Shown piece after piece: positions 1-13,320 of a DNA stretch of 64,000 nt. Both the position numbers and the translations under genes were made by a program. The stretch spans positions 2,985,212 to 3,049,211 of the forward strand of contig CAADRB010000007.1 in the NCBI GenBank assembly GCA_900708905.1, written 5' to 3'. Origin of the DNA: Hymenolepis diminuta (lineage: Eukaryota > Platyhelminthes > Cestoda > Cyclophyllidea > Hymenolepididae). A model generated the notes under the pieces. That model was given only the letters and a program-made list of their open reading frames with translations. It made no database searches and had not been told where the DNA came from. Numbering within the stretch: position 1 is the first letter of the stretch; every line of letters starts with the position of its first letter.

Positions 1-3000
1 ATTTTTGCATTCTATCTTAAATCTAGGACACAGAGTATGTTCGAGATAATCCATCTTCTGTTAATGAACTCTTTGTTTAAACGATGGTAAACAGACCCCT
101 GTAGACACATCAATCATTTTTATCTACATCGTAAGCGCATTCAGTCTCTCTGCTGTTACTTGAAGGCGGGTAATATAGCCGCTCTGTGATTGGAGCTTTG
201 CCCTATTAGACTTTACAATAATTTCATTAATACTATGGACATCGTATGTAGTGACCAGATCTTTCCATACATTTGTGCGCAAATGTATTTATTATTACGT
301 TTCCGTGTGGTTAACATGTGAAAAATTAATAGAAACTTTCCATGAGATCGCGTCTGAACTATTGCTTCAGGATAAACCATTTTTGTATGTTAAATTTAAG
401 AATTGATGATGGTATATTCTAAATAAATGCAAGGAATATATAATTCACAATTATTTTTAACTAACATGAATAAAATAGGTCCGCTTATCATAGTCTCGAA
501 ACATTTTTATGGACGTGTAATAAAAGTTATTTGGTTCGCAAAGCTGATGAAAATTCCTCAGTTGGCGCATTCCTTTCCAATTTAATATTACATAGAAGGA
601 AATTTCAATCAGCCTTTTGTAATTACATTCTGAGATTTAGCTATAACCCTTAATGATTAGGTTAAACTTCAAAGTTAGTATGCATATATTTAGCTGCTCA
701 GCTAAAAGTTATGGTTCATAGGCTTGAATGTTTGAATATTTATGAATAAATAGACCGAAAATTCAAATCAAGAATGATAGTTGAGATATTTCCAGTAATT
801 AATCGTCTTTAGTACTAATAAATAATCCATGTAGCTATAGCAACAATAGATTATTCATTTGGCGTCTTTACTGTTTATGAGATTACAAATTTTTAAAATC
901 ATTTTCAATTTTCAAAACTACTGAAATATATTTTTCAATCACAATGCTGCTAAATTAATGCAAGTATCTGGATAACAGGTAGAACCAGGAATAAGATCGT
1001 TACATTGTTAATGCAGTGGTGTCAGATACCCTAATTTTGAATGCTTCAAACATTATTGATTGATAAAACTGGCATTCGCAATACTTCGATTGCTATGTAT
1101 AAAGTTACTTCCTAACCGAGAAGTTTCATTTTGAATATCATCTTCAGAAATCAGGTGAGTTACCTTAACAAGCAAATGCAGGTAATAAGGAGATGATCCA
1201 AAATATTTTCTAATTTGAGATTAGTAATGAAAAACTTCAAGTGCGAATTGAAAAGTACTTTAATCTATAAAAAGCACTGCTATAATGACCTTTCTACAGG
1301 TGAAAATTTGGCAAAAATGTGGCATGATCTAGTATCATTCAATTACCTAAGCAAATAGAATGAAAAAATCTCTTTTTTCTCTACTAACTGACACTTGCGT
1401 GACACTCCTCCTATGGTGCCGCCACCACCAGATTTTGTAAACTTGGTCGATGTGTATGTTTGCTTTCTTCTACAATCAGACTAAATTAAACTGGATAAAA
1501 TTGCAAAAATGCAATGAAAATCACGATCTACTGCAATTTTCACTTTCACTGAAAGTCAGGCTCTAAGCTAACAATTTCAAAAATCTCAAGGAATTGTGTC
1601 TTTATGGGCAAGGTGTCCTAATCGAAGCTGAAACTATGTATAAATCTTGATTTCAAGGCCGAAATCTCCAACTTACCTACCCTTAAGTAGAAATTATACT
1701 GAGATTTATGAACCCCACTAAATTTTAAGCAAATGGAAGGAATTTGAATTTAAATCGGACATCAACCATGTGAATGACGGAGAAAATAAAAGGTATAAGG
1801 GAGAAGAGAAAAAGGAATGGTTATGGAGAGTGCGTACGTGAACTGATAATGTGTAGTGTTGAATCAACCGCCTGGTGTTCTTTATTATTTTGACGAACGA
1901 CGGTAGTAAACATTATATAACAATTAGATTAGAATAGGAGTGAATCAACAGACTTCTCGACCGTCAGTTACTATGAGAGCCTTAGAGTATTAACTTTTTA
2001 TTTCCTGATAGGATGGCGAAACAGTACTTTGCTGTGTCCAGTACGTGTAACGATGATCGCACACTGATGGCCAACCAATCCTAGACCACCGGTGTGAAAG
2101 GAGAGCCTCCAAATCATCATCATGATAGGTCACATCACGGGAGGTGGTGACATTAATGGGGCCAATCACCATTATTTGACCAATCATGCTTTGTCTCATT
2201 GAAAATGCAAGTCATTTGACAGTAATCACACTGCGCTGTTTTCAGATTGTCAACAGATGTTTCAAATTCTAATGTCTTCTCTTTCCCTATTTGAAGTCTG
2301 AGTAATTCTAACTTCATAGTAAATCTATCCTTCCTAAAGATATTCAATTTATGCAAAATATAATCCTCTTACTTTATTTTAATATGTATACCACCTATAT
2401 AGCCAAATCTCATAAACAGCAAATAATGAAAACCTGGGGATCAAGGTGTGAGAACTTTCATTTGACTGATATTTTATTTATACAATTTGAATAGATCGAT
2501 TCATAACATATCCAATTTATCATTTCAAAATGACAGAGGAGGAAGTGGTTCATTTCTGAATTATTAAAGTAATCAGTAATCATTCAGTGGCAATCACAAT
2601 GGAATCACCCTTAAAAAATGAATCTTAGTCAATCTTTTTTACTGACCAAACGCAATCCCATTTACTTTTGCCAGCATTTTTTCATTTATTATAAAAAGTC
2701 GTAGATCGACTGACTTAACAATAGTAAGAACGGTATTTTCTTTATCAATATTTAATTGTCCGTTGAATTGGCAATTGAGCAGAATGAGGACCACAGTTGG
2801 GATGAATTATTTCGTGCTTCTGGGAAAGGAAACAATTTTCCTGCCATTATTATCATTCAATGTGCTAGAAAAAATTTCTCAACTTGACTCTAGGCCGTTC
2901 ATCATTGTAAAAGGGTTGGTTTTATATTGATTTATCTTTTAATTCATTTTCAGAATGTTGGTGTATAGACATTACCAACTAGCTGGCCAGTTTGAGTACG

Positions 3001-6000
3001 TTAAAATAAGCAGATTTTCCACTTAACCTTTGAGGATACAAAATGTCCGGAAATCCCTAAGGCGAAGTAATACAAGGCCCAAACAGAGAATGAAACAGTC
3101 AGTTAATAAACACGAATAATTGCTACATATTGCCGACAATTAACTGCATTTACTATTGAGTCGCTATTTTGACCGATACTGCCTGGTTAGTGAACATCTG
3201 CACATAAATAGTTAAATAACTATTATTAAGACATAAGCCAAAAATGGTTTTCTTTTGTTTATGGCCCGAATTCACAAAAGAGGCTTCACTTAAAGTTGAT
3301 CTTAGTCGAGTTGGGAATAGGTGAAAAGACAAAGAAGCTAATTGATATTAATAAGCTAGACCCATTTCAAATCGATCTTAAAAGGACACTGCTAATACTG
3401 CGAGTGAAATTCAAATTCAACTTTATTAACTGCCAGATATCTCCCTTAATCCATTAATCATAGGAAGGTACCGGAAGCAGATTAAATCTCATGTCTACAT
3501 AAACAGAACCAATGATTTAAGTCAAAATTTATATTCACCCTCATTGGAAGGAATGCAAAGCTGCTTTCTCTCACATCATTAATGGTGTCTTTTATGATGG
3601 TCGGGTATACTCATTTTTGAAAAATCTTATTACATGTTCACTAATTAGACGCATCCAATATTTTTCGTCGCTAGTGATTTATGCTGTTAAATTTCGATCT
3701 TGTCCTCTTTTTTCAGAGTTTCTCAGTAAAAATTATCAGAAACTGCCTCATTTTTTCCTCATCCTTTTGAGGGGAGACTTTTTTAATGTATTTGAAGGAC
3801 AATGGATTAGCTAGATTCTCTGAAGCTAGACGTCGAATTTTTTTACATATGGACTGTTACCAATAGGATGGATTTCGGTTGCTTCAGTTTAATGGTGACT
3901 ATGGGTATTTTAAGGACATACCTACGCAAGGTGTATTGCTTTCGAATATGTGATCGTGCACAACTTGGAATTTATATTTGTTTATCGAGGTTTTTTACGT
4001 CTGATGACAATGACTCTGGAGTGGAATATTAGTTCGTACAACCTATGGAGGGTGGTTAATAAATACAAAAATTCAAGCACCCCCCTGCATAGTAAAAGTG
4101 GATACAAGATACGTAATTAAACTACGACAAATGTATTTTTTCAATGAAAATTCGCCTCTTAACAAGTGACGATGATCGATATACAATGTGATAACCCATT
4201 GTAGTAATAATAAACCAAATTATCATATCTAATGAGAAGTGAAATTTAATATCATCCTGATTCTGGCGATTCATCTAGGTGCAAAGTTGACAAAAGGAAG
4301 AAAAGACTTGTTGATTAATGAAGATGGACGAAAATGAAAAGATCTGCCATCTCGATTGAGCAGGACAATGTCTTGTAGAATTAATGAAATTGGAAATGAA
4401 CGCTGAAAAACAGCTGTAAAACAGAAGAATGATAATGAATTAGTCTAATCCATAATGTTTCCAAGTGTTATCAGCGTTATCCGCGTCTGTCAACCTCTCT
4501 TCAACTTCGATAAACCAATGATTGATAAAGAAAAATGAATAGCCGCAATTTAGTTTAGATATGCTCAAATACAAAAACATACCTTAACAAATGAATGGCA
4601 GATTGAGTGTTCTGTTTTTTATTGACTACCCCAGGTGATTATTCCATTAATATACCATTTATAAATTAGACAAGTTACTACGCCCTACAATTTATTGATT
4701 GAATTATCTCTTGTTCATATTCCTTTCCTAATCTCTTGCTAGCCTTTTATTCTTTCACATTCACCTATTAGTATTATTAATGTTTCTATTGTACTTTGCC
4801 AGATAGAGAGGTATGCTAATTGTGAATGCAAAATGAAACTATAAAAAAGTAATAAGTGGAAATAAATTACGGTGTAATTAATAAATGAGAATGTATCGCT
4901 CTCTGAATCGGTAGCTGATTTAGCTGCTGTGAGAAGTGCATGGGAGGTGCATACAGTGCTTAATCACAAATATCGCAAATATGGTTATCGTTATTAATTT
5001 GTTTCCATTAAACCCTATAACGATTGATCCATAGGATTTCTAACAATACACATTCCATGTTTATTTTACATGACCTCGATTTCCGTCATCGGTCTTACCT
5101 CCTTTCTCATATCTCAGGTTTGGATCTCGAGTCTCTTGAACAAAAATAGTAGAGGTAAACAAAAGGTATACCAAACCAATCTATGCGGAACCGCTATCTA
5201 ACAACTCTGGAAGTCGAAAGTAACTGTAATAACTCCCACAGACTAGATTTTCTAGCGCATACTTTGAGCAGATAGCTGTTTGGAAAGGAATTTTTTCATT
5301 CTTTCCATTAATACTTCAATCTAACCAGCGCGATTGGATACCGATATCTCAGTCATGATCTTGGACTGTTTTATTTTTATTCTTTATTTTGCAGATGTTC
5401 GTCTTGTTTGAAGAGTAGTTAAGGGGTATTTGAAAGTAATGTGATTGCTATTTTTCGTTTGAATAGCTGGTATAATTTCATAATCTCCTTCCTTGATCCC
5501 CGCAGAAAAAGTATATGATGAAAATTAAAAGGATTTCATAAACATTCCATAAGTGTTGATTCTAAAACCAACAAGCGGAAAAATACAAAATTTAATGCAA
5601 ATGAGAATGTGCTATCCTAACCGTACCATTTTAATATGTCACAAGTGGGTATTTTACACTTTATGGAAGATGACGACAAGAAGTTTCAGAGAGATAAAAC
5701 AAACTTGATGCTTTGATGTTGGTACAGATATTTTAAACCATTTGTGTTAAGGTCGTATCAAAGATACAATTTGGACGGAGGGTGCTTGGCTTTCAATACA
5801 CTATTTATCACTGGGAGCAGAGAGTTAAAATAGGGAAATTCATTCTTGGAGCTCAGATTTTTGCATTTCTTCAGCTGCAGTGGAGGCATATTTAACTTTA
5901 AAAGAGCGGAACTTTGCAGTGGTTTCCATTTTCATTATCTGATATTTAATAATCTGGTTCATATTCTTTCGATTGCAGAGGAAAGCGAACTGGTTATATT

Positions 6001-9000
6001 TAAAAGATTGATTGATGATGCAACACCGTACTTAGAGCTACGGAGACAGTGGTTACTGAAATTTTTTCCTTCAATGTCCATGGCAACAGAATGATACTAG
6101 TTCACGGGTACAATTAAAGAAATTTACAACCGATTAACCCTCAAGTTACTTAGTAGAACTTCTCATGGCACTTGAAAAATTCTAAATAGTAGAATATCAA
6201 ATCTGAGACGTCATTTCATTATAACAATGAGTCGATTATCTTCATTACCATTCCTAATTTATATGTCAAAACAAAAACCACAGGTTCTTTAAATATTCAC
6301 TTTATTTTCAAATAATAACTTGGTTAACCTTCTTTGTGTTTTTCTTACATATATTCATTTAATACAATAGACAGATAGTTAGTATATGAAAAAGGGATTC
6401 GCGTATTTTTAGACCAGAATTCCTCCCTGAGTGTAAACAGAAAGCTAGATAATTTATGTGAACACAAATAAGGACAGAAAATAACCACAATGTAATCATA
6501 TTAATTTTAACATTTTCTTATCATTCCATGTCATTTCAACTTAAGGTTATGTATTATCTTATTTGTTTAACTGAACTGAAGAGCTTTTTATTACTGACAA
6601 AAAATAAAAGACAGTTTATTTTAAAGAGCTACCAAAAGATACTGGTGCAACTGGAAATGAAGTAGCTTTAGCAAATTTTTCAATTACAATGAATGAACAG
6701 GTAAATACAGAGGATTGGAATAATAAGACGTAATTTGACCCAGTAAGCAAGATCAGAGTGAGATATCTGCCATTGATATCCGTGACCTAATTAGATCAAG
6801 CATTTGTAAATGACTAATGGTATATATTCTCTTGAATGGGATAATTATTCAGAATTAAATGGAAATGTCCATATAAATAAACCACGAATGAAATCTTTAC
6901 TTGAGATGCCTCAAGTGAAAAATCGATATTTTGTAGTTGTTGATCACTTGATTTATTTAGGTGATATATCATTTGCATCTTCTTACAGCCAATATTTTAA
7001 GTTAGAGCATTCATTTTTTACTAAAATAGGGCTTTATAGGCACTCTTCCTTAATCGATCAAAATCTGTGCCACTGGCACTGCTTAAAAGCTTTCCGACAT
7101 TCCTTCATAGGAAAAAACCTAAATAAATAGGATGGTGAAGTTCTTCCTACATATTTTCGCAGAGAAATATGTGGCAGGTTTTCATATGAATTCTGAGCCA
7201 TTCGCTTTTCCCATAATTTTGTGTGGCGCCCATCCAGAGGACAATGTCTTTGTTCAAGTTCGATCTCAAAATAATTCTAAGTATCACTAGTTGTCATTTA
7301 ATCCCATGGATCAATACATGTGAATGGGGGCGTGGTAGAAAAGAAAGTTAAAAGGCATCCCCGTAACACCAAATCCTCCTGTTTGATGGAAGCAACATTC
7401 GGAGTAATAGAGGGTATCAGTAAAGATCACCTGATGAAAGCTTGCAGTTGCTTTTGGACTCGAGTGACAGAATCTAAAGTAGGTTAGAATATAACAAAAC
7501 CTAGTTTAATATTATATTTATTTATTATGGTATAAGAAACCGTAAATTTCATCCATTAACAGTGTCATTTTCTGTTTTTCTAAAAGTGCGTGAGGTGTCC
7601 TCAGATGCCGTACTATGTTTAAGAGTAGCAAGCCTTCTTTGAATCCTTGTCTAACGTCTCCCTCATATTAAATGTTTCATTTGACTTTCCTGTGTGGTCT
7701 TTTGGGATGCTAAGGGAAAGGTCGAATGCAATTAACTACATCCCAGTGCAACTTAAGTTCACACAGCCTTGATAGGATTGACCAAATAGAAGCGAATCAT
7801 AGGTTTTCATAGGATTAACAAAACGAGTACTGTACTCAAAACAAGATCGATGGTCGCTTTAATTACTGTTCCTACAGCAGTGATCGCCTGTTCAATAGAT
7901 CTTAAGCACGAAACTCACATTAGGTGCCTGATAGGCGTCCTTTTATATGGGAGTTCAGCTTTTTTTTAAACTGCTGGTGCAATTCATTTTCCACCATATC
8001 AAAAAAAGATACTTTTACAGTAAACAGAGTCTGTCCATGCACTTTTGTCTTTGGAAATACTGATTGCTTCGGCATTCACCCAAAATCGAGATATTGAATA
8101 CTTACCCTATCAATAGTCATTAAAATGTTTTAGTAGAAGTTTATCAAATGAAGATTCACTATGTTTGAGTAGTTCAGAACGTAGATCCTACATTCTTGGA
8201 TTTTTAGAAAATTTTAATTGGCATTTCTTTAGGAGTTAAATTTAGATCTCGAGGTTGTTTAGTGGTAATTATACTTTTATTGGAAAACAATTTCCGCAAT
8301 TTGAATAATTCGGTATCGTGTTTAGAGGGAGAAATCTGATCATTTACAAATCCGTTTGAAGTTATCCGGGTCTGACTCTTCTCTCTTTTTCTCCTACTTA
8401 TACCTGTATTCGCAATGACTTTCTCAATATCATCATAATTCCGTATTATATTATCTAGTATTTCATTTTCTCCTTTACTTTCCGAGGTGAGATCGATCTC
8501 CTTTCACATTTTCAGCTGCTTTTTGTACTTGCTAGTGTTGTCTCAGTATGTCTACAAGTCGAAGAATGGATGCAAACGGTTAATGGTTAGATTTTACATT
8601 ACCTTTCTGGATGCTTTTAATTGAAGGAATGTTGCACTGCTTTTACCTGTGGCAAGCTAGAAGTCTAAAACAGTACCTGAACCAGTTAATGGTTGGTACC
8701 AAGTATATCGTCTTTTGTGATTCATTTGGTAGAAGGAATTACCAATTTAAAGTTAATTTTTCCCAAAAAAGCTTTGTCAATTTTCTGCAGTCTTCACGGT
8801 GTCTGGTCTGCATAACTGTTGTGAGCATCAATGCCTAGGCGAAGGTTAAAATCATTAATGATGACGACAATAACACGTCATGTTCCAACACCATGTCAAG
8901 TTGTTTATAGAAAGTTTCTCCAAAAACTAATACGATTTGTCAGTTGGTACATGACATCCGATAAGACCCGAAGAATTATTACTAAATTCAGTTATGATTG

Positions 9001-12000
9001 CGGTCAATCTGTTAGAGGAGGGTCTGAATTTCTGGATATAATATCATTAATGATAATGATAACGCCACCAATCAGGATTTAATTAATCGTTAGACCAGGA
9101 GTTTGAAATTTAAGTTATTTTTGTCACAGTTACAACTGCCAGATAAAATTTTTGATCGGACCACTAATAATCAGAAGCTTTTTTCCATTAAATGAAGATC
9201 TTACTTTCTAGATTCCAAGCTCCAGGATCTGGCAACTGGATTTCTAATCTGGAGAGCTCTTGATTATAGCGTATGGAAATTTGCAATCTATTTCATCATT
9301 CAAATCCATGCCGATGCGGTCAGAGTTGGTCGACTAGAAGGCTAGGTTAAGTGGTTTGTTATGGCATTCTCAGAACCGGTGGAAGTTATCATATATCACT
9401 GGTTATATTCCAACGACGACAATTTCCAGCACCCGACCTCTAAATAGACGAATTACGGGCATACGCCACTTCGCTCGGCAAGAAATTAATAGCGTTTTAT
9501 ATATCCCATAATGTTGCTTAATCGAATATTCTGTGACAAATGACCTAGAGACAAAAACTGAATTACGCGAAAAACGAGGCAGAAAATTGAGTTGAATCCT
9601 CAATTGAATCCAGATTGAAATAAAAAATGAGGACACAAATTAAAGAAAGATAACTGTTAATGAAAATAGGAAATATTTGGGAAATATGGTCACTAAATGT
9701 GTCTGAATAAGAGAAATATCCACTCATAGTGATGTGCAATGATATTTAAACATATATTTTCAATTTTAAAACACTTAATCAACTATTTTGAAATCATTGA
9801 AAATTTGTTTCAAGGGCTATTACATTTCTGTTTAGTTGGAGAAATAAACTACGGTTAAGATTAATGTATTTATTATTTTTCAGATTTTGGAAGTCGAAAA
9901 TCCAACTCGCAGTCATTTTTTTTGGAAGCTGATTAAAATTCATGATATTTTGCATGCTTCATTGCCATTTTAAATGCTCATAAAAGAGAATATATATTTT
10001 AATCTAATATTTCTTAAAATTTAGCTAATAATTTGTAATCATTTACTTTTATTAGTATATATAAAAATCAATATTTACAATAACAAGTCGAACGAAAATT
10101 TGTGTTAACAGGTAAAGAAAATATAAACCTCTTTATGTAAGTATATTCCGCATTGATAGTGCTTTTATTCTAAATAAAAGTACTGTTTAATATTTCACTC
10201 TTATGACTAGTTAACTATGTAGATCCTACCCTAATTAACCATCCCCTTGAAGTAATTATTTACTGGTGTGGCTCAATAATTACCACTTAGATCAAATGAT
10301 CTTGATAGTTATTTCAATAAGGCTTTAATAGAGAACTGTGAGCTGAGTATTTCTTAACTCAAAACTTAAAACCAAATTCATCAAATATTCCAGTATTCGT
10401 TTATTAACAATTTAAATCTCGCGGCAATGCAATACAATTGACGATTTCATAGAGTCAAAATACCTTTTTTTCGTTTTACAATATAAAGTTATCTCAGGTC
10501 AGTCAACTACGAAAAAATAATAAAATATGCTGGAATCTAACTATTAAATTCATTTGATCAACAGAAAAGGTCAGTTAGTGCTCTTGTTTCCAAGTCGATT
10601 TGGACATAATAATGCATAGCTTTAAATAATACAGTTGCCAAATAGAGAGGAAGATGAAACATCAGGAGGTCTTCTCTGAAAAACAAGGATAACTCTAGAG
10701 TTCGAGTTGTAATTTTTGCCTATCCTTCTATAATACCTTTAGGTTATATGTGAAGGTAATTTATGTTGGAGAATAGGTCTCATGACAATTGAGAACGATT
10801 GGACTGATTTTCATGAACGGATATTAGAATTCACTGTAGCTTCATGGTGGCGTATTTCACGATCAAGGTCTAATCTGTTTGACAGCAAAAGAAAACTAAC
10901 ACCCGAAATTGCCTGAATTCAAAGACTGAGCAACTGCAACGCTCCTGTCTTCATTTTAACAGAACATTCAGCAGACACAAGCTATGAAATCAGGTGAAAC
11001 TTTTTAATTTAACGAGGCTCACTGAGCTGCGTTTACCCAAGATTTAATTATATAATCACTTAATAGTTTTCTAATATCCTATAATCCTTTTATCTTCTTA
11101 AATTATATTAAATTTGTCCCATTACTGCATCTTTTATTATTCAAACGTCAATTTTAATATAGCTTCGGTCATGAATGGAAACATAAAAGTAAAATTTAAT
11201 TTCTTTCAGCCATTTTAAGATAATTTTGGGCAGGTACTGTACAGATGTTTATTTTGGAATCCGTAGATTCAAATCAAAACCTGAAATGGTAAATGCAAAG
11301 ATTATCATTTTATCTGTATTATATTTAATAAAGGAAAAAAAGTGAAGAGTAAATTTAAAGATTTAAGTCTTGAAATCAACAATTTTTTGTCACTTCAGTT
11401 GTGATTAAGGCTAAATGTTCATAGATCATTCCTTGGGATCTTTAGAGAAGTTTGGTTGGAGTTCAAGTGGCACAGGAGGTGATTGAAAAGTGGCGTGGAT
11501 GCCAGTTTTCAAAATCGAAGGATTGCATTCATTCCAATTTGCATTTTTATTATGCTAGAAAGCTGCTTTAAAATTGATCAAATTTAAAAAGGATTGGTTG
11601 ATGACGACATTTTCCTCATTAATGTTGCAGAATCGGTAGTTATTACGACTTTCTGAGATCGTATTTCAAATGACTACAATTGCATGATAATACTAACTTC
11701 TTTGGAATATAATTGTTTTTCCTAATCTTATATTCTCGCGCTCGATAGGCATTAAATTGTAACCTTGATTAGATTAAAGTTTTAGACTTCAAGAAAACTT
11801 AATTCTATGTATTTACTTAGATCATTTCAAGAGCTTTCATAAGTTTATGAGGACAGTACCATCCGAATTTAATGTATTCATTTTTTGACCTAATGGAATA
11901 ATTTCCAATAATTGTTAAATTTAATTTTATCGGAATAAAATTCGCTTCAAATCACATCATTATAATTCAAATATATTAAAAATTTTCCCAATCTCCCCAT

Positions 12001-13297
12001 TGTAAATTTTCAATAGTTGTTACTAAACAACATACGTCGCTAACTGTTAATGTAGTTAAAGAATTGAAACAAAACTGATGATTTATGCAATTGTTTACCC
12101 GCGAGTTCGGCATTTGCATTATGAAATGAAACACATTCACAAATCATCCAAAACTCATATAATTTATGTGTTAAATGTAACAGCATGAATTTGAAAAAGA
12201 TCTTTTCGCAGGGTCTAAATATGGTGGAAAAAGCGTATTTTTCATTTCATTAAAACACTCAAAAATATTATATACGTGAATACTTATTTTATATCAAGGC
12301 GCATACTGTTCAAATCTGTCAGAAATTCTCCAAATATGATTTTAAAATGTATAAATTATATTTAGTTAAACATTGCATTAATTAATTTTTATTTAATTTT
12401 AACCAGTATGATTTTTAATGCATATTCGCAGAGTTACATTATTTGTCCTTGTTATGATCTGTTCTTCTTTAAAGGATACTGAGAACAACTCTTAGGTTCC
12501 CTAAGAAGTAGTACTAGTCACGAATACAATCCGACAACACACAGTACAAAACGACCCAAACCACCATATCAAAATGAGTCGGACGTTTTTGTTTAGATGG
12601 ACCGATTTATATTAGGCGCAATTTACAACCGTTATATAAATAAAATTCTTAGGGTAAAAGGAAATTAAAAGAAGTGCAATTCAAAAAGTGGAAAATGAAG
12701 AATCTTACAAAGAAGACTTACTTTTGGGGAACATATTATTTTCTTATATGTGGCGGTCCTTGAGCAGAAAACTTAAAGGCATCTGAAATCCCATTTACAG
12801 ATCAGTATGTTACAATTACTGTATACAGGGTGATCAAAATTGAATTATGAATTTTATTAAATTTTGATGATTAAATCCAAATAGTAGACAGGTAAAGAAG
12901 CGTGCTAGTTTTTTCCTCTGAAGTTGTTTAGATATTTAATTGTAAAATAACTCGCTTACCTATTCATTTGTCATTAAATTATTGAAGAGCCAAGTTGGTG
13001 AAGGGCCATCATGGTAAAATTTTCTCAGATAAATTTTAAACCATTAAACTTTGTCAATCAAAACTCAATAATGCATGGTCAATGGACATTAATCCTTCAA
13101 ATGTCATAGATTTTGAGCAGAGTCATTTTCTTAAATCACCGAAAAGTAATGGAAAATTTTTCCAGCTCGCATGAACTGGAGAAAAAAGATAAAATATATT
13201 TAATATTCTCTACAGAAAAATGTGATTCTCGAAATGATTTTTCGAATATACTGTGGGCTTGACATGAAGATAGTTAGATCTTTTCGAATTATTTCTT
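1..13297. other. Gene-poor stretch, no supported gene
   Basis: I see no gene I can defend here. Open frames reach about 106 codons (6,810-7,130), which is within chance for this A+T content, and none shows a recognisable domain. Three short frames directly follow good polypyrimidine-AG acceptors and end in a stop: 2,955-3,026, 5,979-6,094 (predicted residues include RLIDDATPYLELRRQW) and 9,884-9,973 (begins ILEVENPTRSHFFW). They could be terminal exons of unrecognised genes or coincidences. A somewhat GC-richer patch lies at 2,000-2,200. No tRNA, rRNA or long repeat was seen. Confidence 0.5.
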
Positions 13298-13320
13298 TAT
13301 ATATATATATATATATATAT
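13298..13320. repeat. (TA)n microsatellite
   Basis: A pure TA dinucleotide run of 23 nt, about eleven units, in otherwise non-coding A+T-rich sequence. It is the longest simple dinucleotide repeat I noticed. A shorter TA run lies near 20,559-20,571. Confidence 0.9.

Noticed and set aside
6810..7130. 106-codon plus-strand open frame
   Set aside because: Within chance length, with no recognisable domain, no upstream promoter-like context and no exon partners.
10782..10917. Short ATG-opened frame (MTIENDWTDFHERI...) recalling the region after LINE endonucleases
   Set aside because: The resemblance is to a vague charged/tryptophan pattern only, with no endonuclease or reverse transcriptase motif nearby.
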